From contig JAKEGR010000429.1 in assembly GCA_022615465.1 (NCBI GenBank), positions 1 to 6,257 of the forward strand: a DNA stretch of 6,257 bases. Reading direction: 5' to 3'. The notes below the pieces were generated by a model, which was given only the letters and a program-made list of their open reading frames with translations, ran no database searches and had not been told where the DNA came from. The position numbers were made by a program, and so were the translations under genes. Each line of letters starts with the position of its first letter. The first letter of the stretch is position 1. The stretch is from Planctomycetota bacterium (GTDB taxonomy: Bacteria; Planctomycetota; Planctomycetia; Pirellulales; Lacipirellulaceae). Shown here piece by piece: positions 5,282-6,257 of this stretch.

Positions 5282-6257
5282 CTAAACCTTTTCTTTCTTT
5301 TCTCTGCGGTCTCTGCTTCCTTCTGTAATTTCTTCTACCTGTCCATCACTCCAGAATTGGTGACCGGTGATGTGGATGAATACGTCCTCGAGCGTCGGCT
5401 TGCCGAGGGTGATTGAGTCGATGCGGTCGGGAAAAGCCTCGACGAGGCGGGCGATCCATAGGTGGCCATCGGGTTGTTCGAGCCGCACCGAGCCGTTGAG
5501 CACCATCGGGCGGACGTTGAATTGTTCCGCGATCGCAGCGGCCAGGGAGGCGGGGTCGGTCGTAAGGATGGTGATCGCGTCGCCGCCCACCGAAGCCTGC
5601 AGCGCGGCCGGTGTATCGAGGGCGGCGAGCTGACCGCGGTGCATAATCGCGATCCGGTCGGCTCGCTTGGCCTCTTCCAGGAGGTGCGTGGTCAGCACCA
5701 CCGTGACACCGTCGCTGGTCCGCACCTGCTCAAGGTACTGCCACAGGTCGCTCCGCGCGCCAGGATCGAGACCGGTGGATGGCTCATCCAGCAACAGCAG
5801 CCGGGGGCGATGAAGCATCCCCTGGGCCAATTCAACACGTCGCCGCAGGCCGCCGGAAAGCTTTTCCACCAAATCGCGTTTGCGATCCGCCAGGCCCAGC
5901 CGGCTGAGCATTTCGTCAATTCGCGAGCGGAGCTCACGGCCACCGAGTCCATAAAGCCGGCCGCCATGTGTCAAGTTCTCCAAAACGGTAAGCTTTTTGT
6001 CGACACTCGGCGCCTGAAACACAACGCCTAGCTCCGCGCGGATCGCGTCCGGCTCGCGTCGCAGATCGTGGTCCAGAATCGTCACATCGCCCTGCTGGAG
6101 AGGAATGAGCGTCGAGAGAATGCGAAAGAGCGTTGTCTTGCCGCTGCCGTTCGGGCCTAAGAGCGCGAAGACTTCTCCCGCTGTCACGTTGAAAGTCAGA
6201 TCATGGATCGCCTGGTGCTCGCCGTAGCGATAAGCCAGGTTTGTGATCTCGATAGCA
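5282..6257 (-). CDS. ABC transporter ATP-binding protein (5' end beyond window)
   Basis: The frame stays open to the window edge, so the N-terminus is missing, probably by only a few residues. 324 residues are visible, opening A-I-E-I-T-N-L-A-Y-R-Y-G. The GTG at 6187 is internal, because it would cut off the first beta strands. Motifs on the visible fragment: Walker A G-P-N-G-S-G-K-T-T (34-42), Q-loop glutamine 81, signature L-S-G-G-L-R-R-R (133-140), Walker B L-L-L-L-D-E-P (153-159), and switch histidine 191 in T-T-H-L-L-E-E-A. A C-terminal accessory region ends with P-T-L-E-D-V-F-I-H-I-T-G, as in DrrA/NodI-type exporters. All catalytic elements look intact. It should drive the ABC-2 permease downstream. 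The last 18 or so residues (EEITEGSRDRREKKEKV type) are highly charged and come from a repeat-like sequence. Confidence 0.92.
   Translation of the reverse strand, partial: AIEITNLAYRYGEHQAIHDLTFNVTAGEVFALLGPNGSGKTTLFRILSTLIPLQQGDVTILDHDLRREPDAIRAELGVVFQAPSVDKKLTVLENLTHGGRLYGLGGRELRSRIDEMLSRLGLADRKRDLVEKLSGGLRRRVELAQGMLHRPRLLLLDEPSTGLDPGARSDLWQYLEQVRTSDGVTVVLTTHLLEEAKRADRIAIMHRGQLAALDTPAALQASVGGDAITILTTDPASLAAAIAEQFNVRPMVLNGSVRLEQPDGHLWIARLVEAFPDRIDSITLGKPTLEDVFIHITGHQFWSDGQVEEITEGSRDRREKKEKV
5285..5325 (-). repeat. Purine-rich GCAGAGA repeat, likely dispersed element fragment
   Basis: On the minus strand two GCAGAGA copies (complement of 5310-5316 and 5301-5307) sit 9 bases apart, followed by a run of A and G (AAAAGAAAGAAAAGG). 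The style recalls the CAGAGA/GCAGAG dispersed repeats I know from several bacterial genomes. Here it encodes the last residues of the ATPase. Whether it recurs elsewhere in this genome cannot be seen in this window. Confidence 0.4.

Noticed and set aside
4669..5328. 219-residue + strand open frame
   Set aside because: It is antisense to the ABC permease and the end of the ATPase. The permease has clear ABC-2 motifs and six helices, while this frame is polar, glutamine- and histidine-rich and has no motif.

Overview
The window looks like a piece of a moderately GC-rich chromosome from the Planctomycetota, or possibly the Verrucomicrobiota. The evidence is the gene content: a secreted pectate-lyase-like beta-helix protein, a DUF983 protein, a very short two-helix membrane protein, and a copper-oxidase maturation cluster that includes a small ACPNC membrane protein. 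This assignment rests on recalled family distribution and was not tested by a search.

Layout. A leader with a strong ribosome binding site precedes a 619-residue secreted right-handed beta-helix protein on the + strand (104-1963). A 102-base convergent gap with one hairpin follows. Next comes a 59-residue two-helix membrane protein on the minus strand (2066-2245), then a 127-base divergent gap, then a DUF983 membrane protein on the + strand (about 2373-2834). This converges, 25 bases apart, on a minus-strand operon that fills the rest of the window.

The operon, in transcription order from right to left, is: ABC transporter ATPase (5' end cut by the window edge), ABC-2 permease, SCO1/SenC copper chaperone, DUF420 multi-helix protein, and a 93-residue ACPNC membrane protein. 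The permease/SCO and SCO/DUF420 junctions are 4-base overlaps with non-ATG starts (GTGA and TTGA), which implies translational coupling. The ATPase and permease are separated by 88 bases holding a GC-rich hairpin. The last ATPase codons run into a purine-rich GCAGAGA repeat that resembles a dispersed element.

How the genes work together. SCO proteins deliver copper to the CuA site of cytochrome c oxidase. DUF420 and DUF983 genes are often found near oxidase genes. The most economical reading is therefore a haem-copper oxidase assembly module with its own ABC exporter and a small thiol protein of unknown role. The oxidase subunits are not in the window, so the link is contextual. No stretch longer than 300 bases lacks a gene. 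I saw no tRNA, rRNA, CRISPR array, insertion sequence or phage gene.
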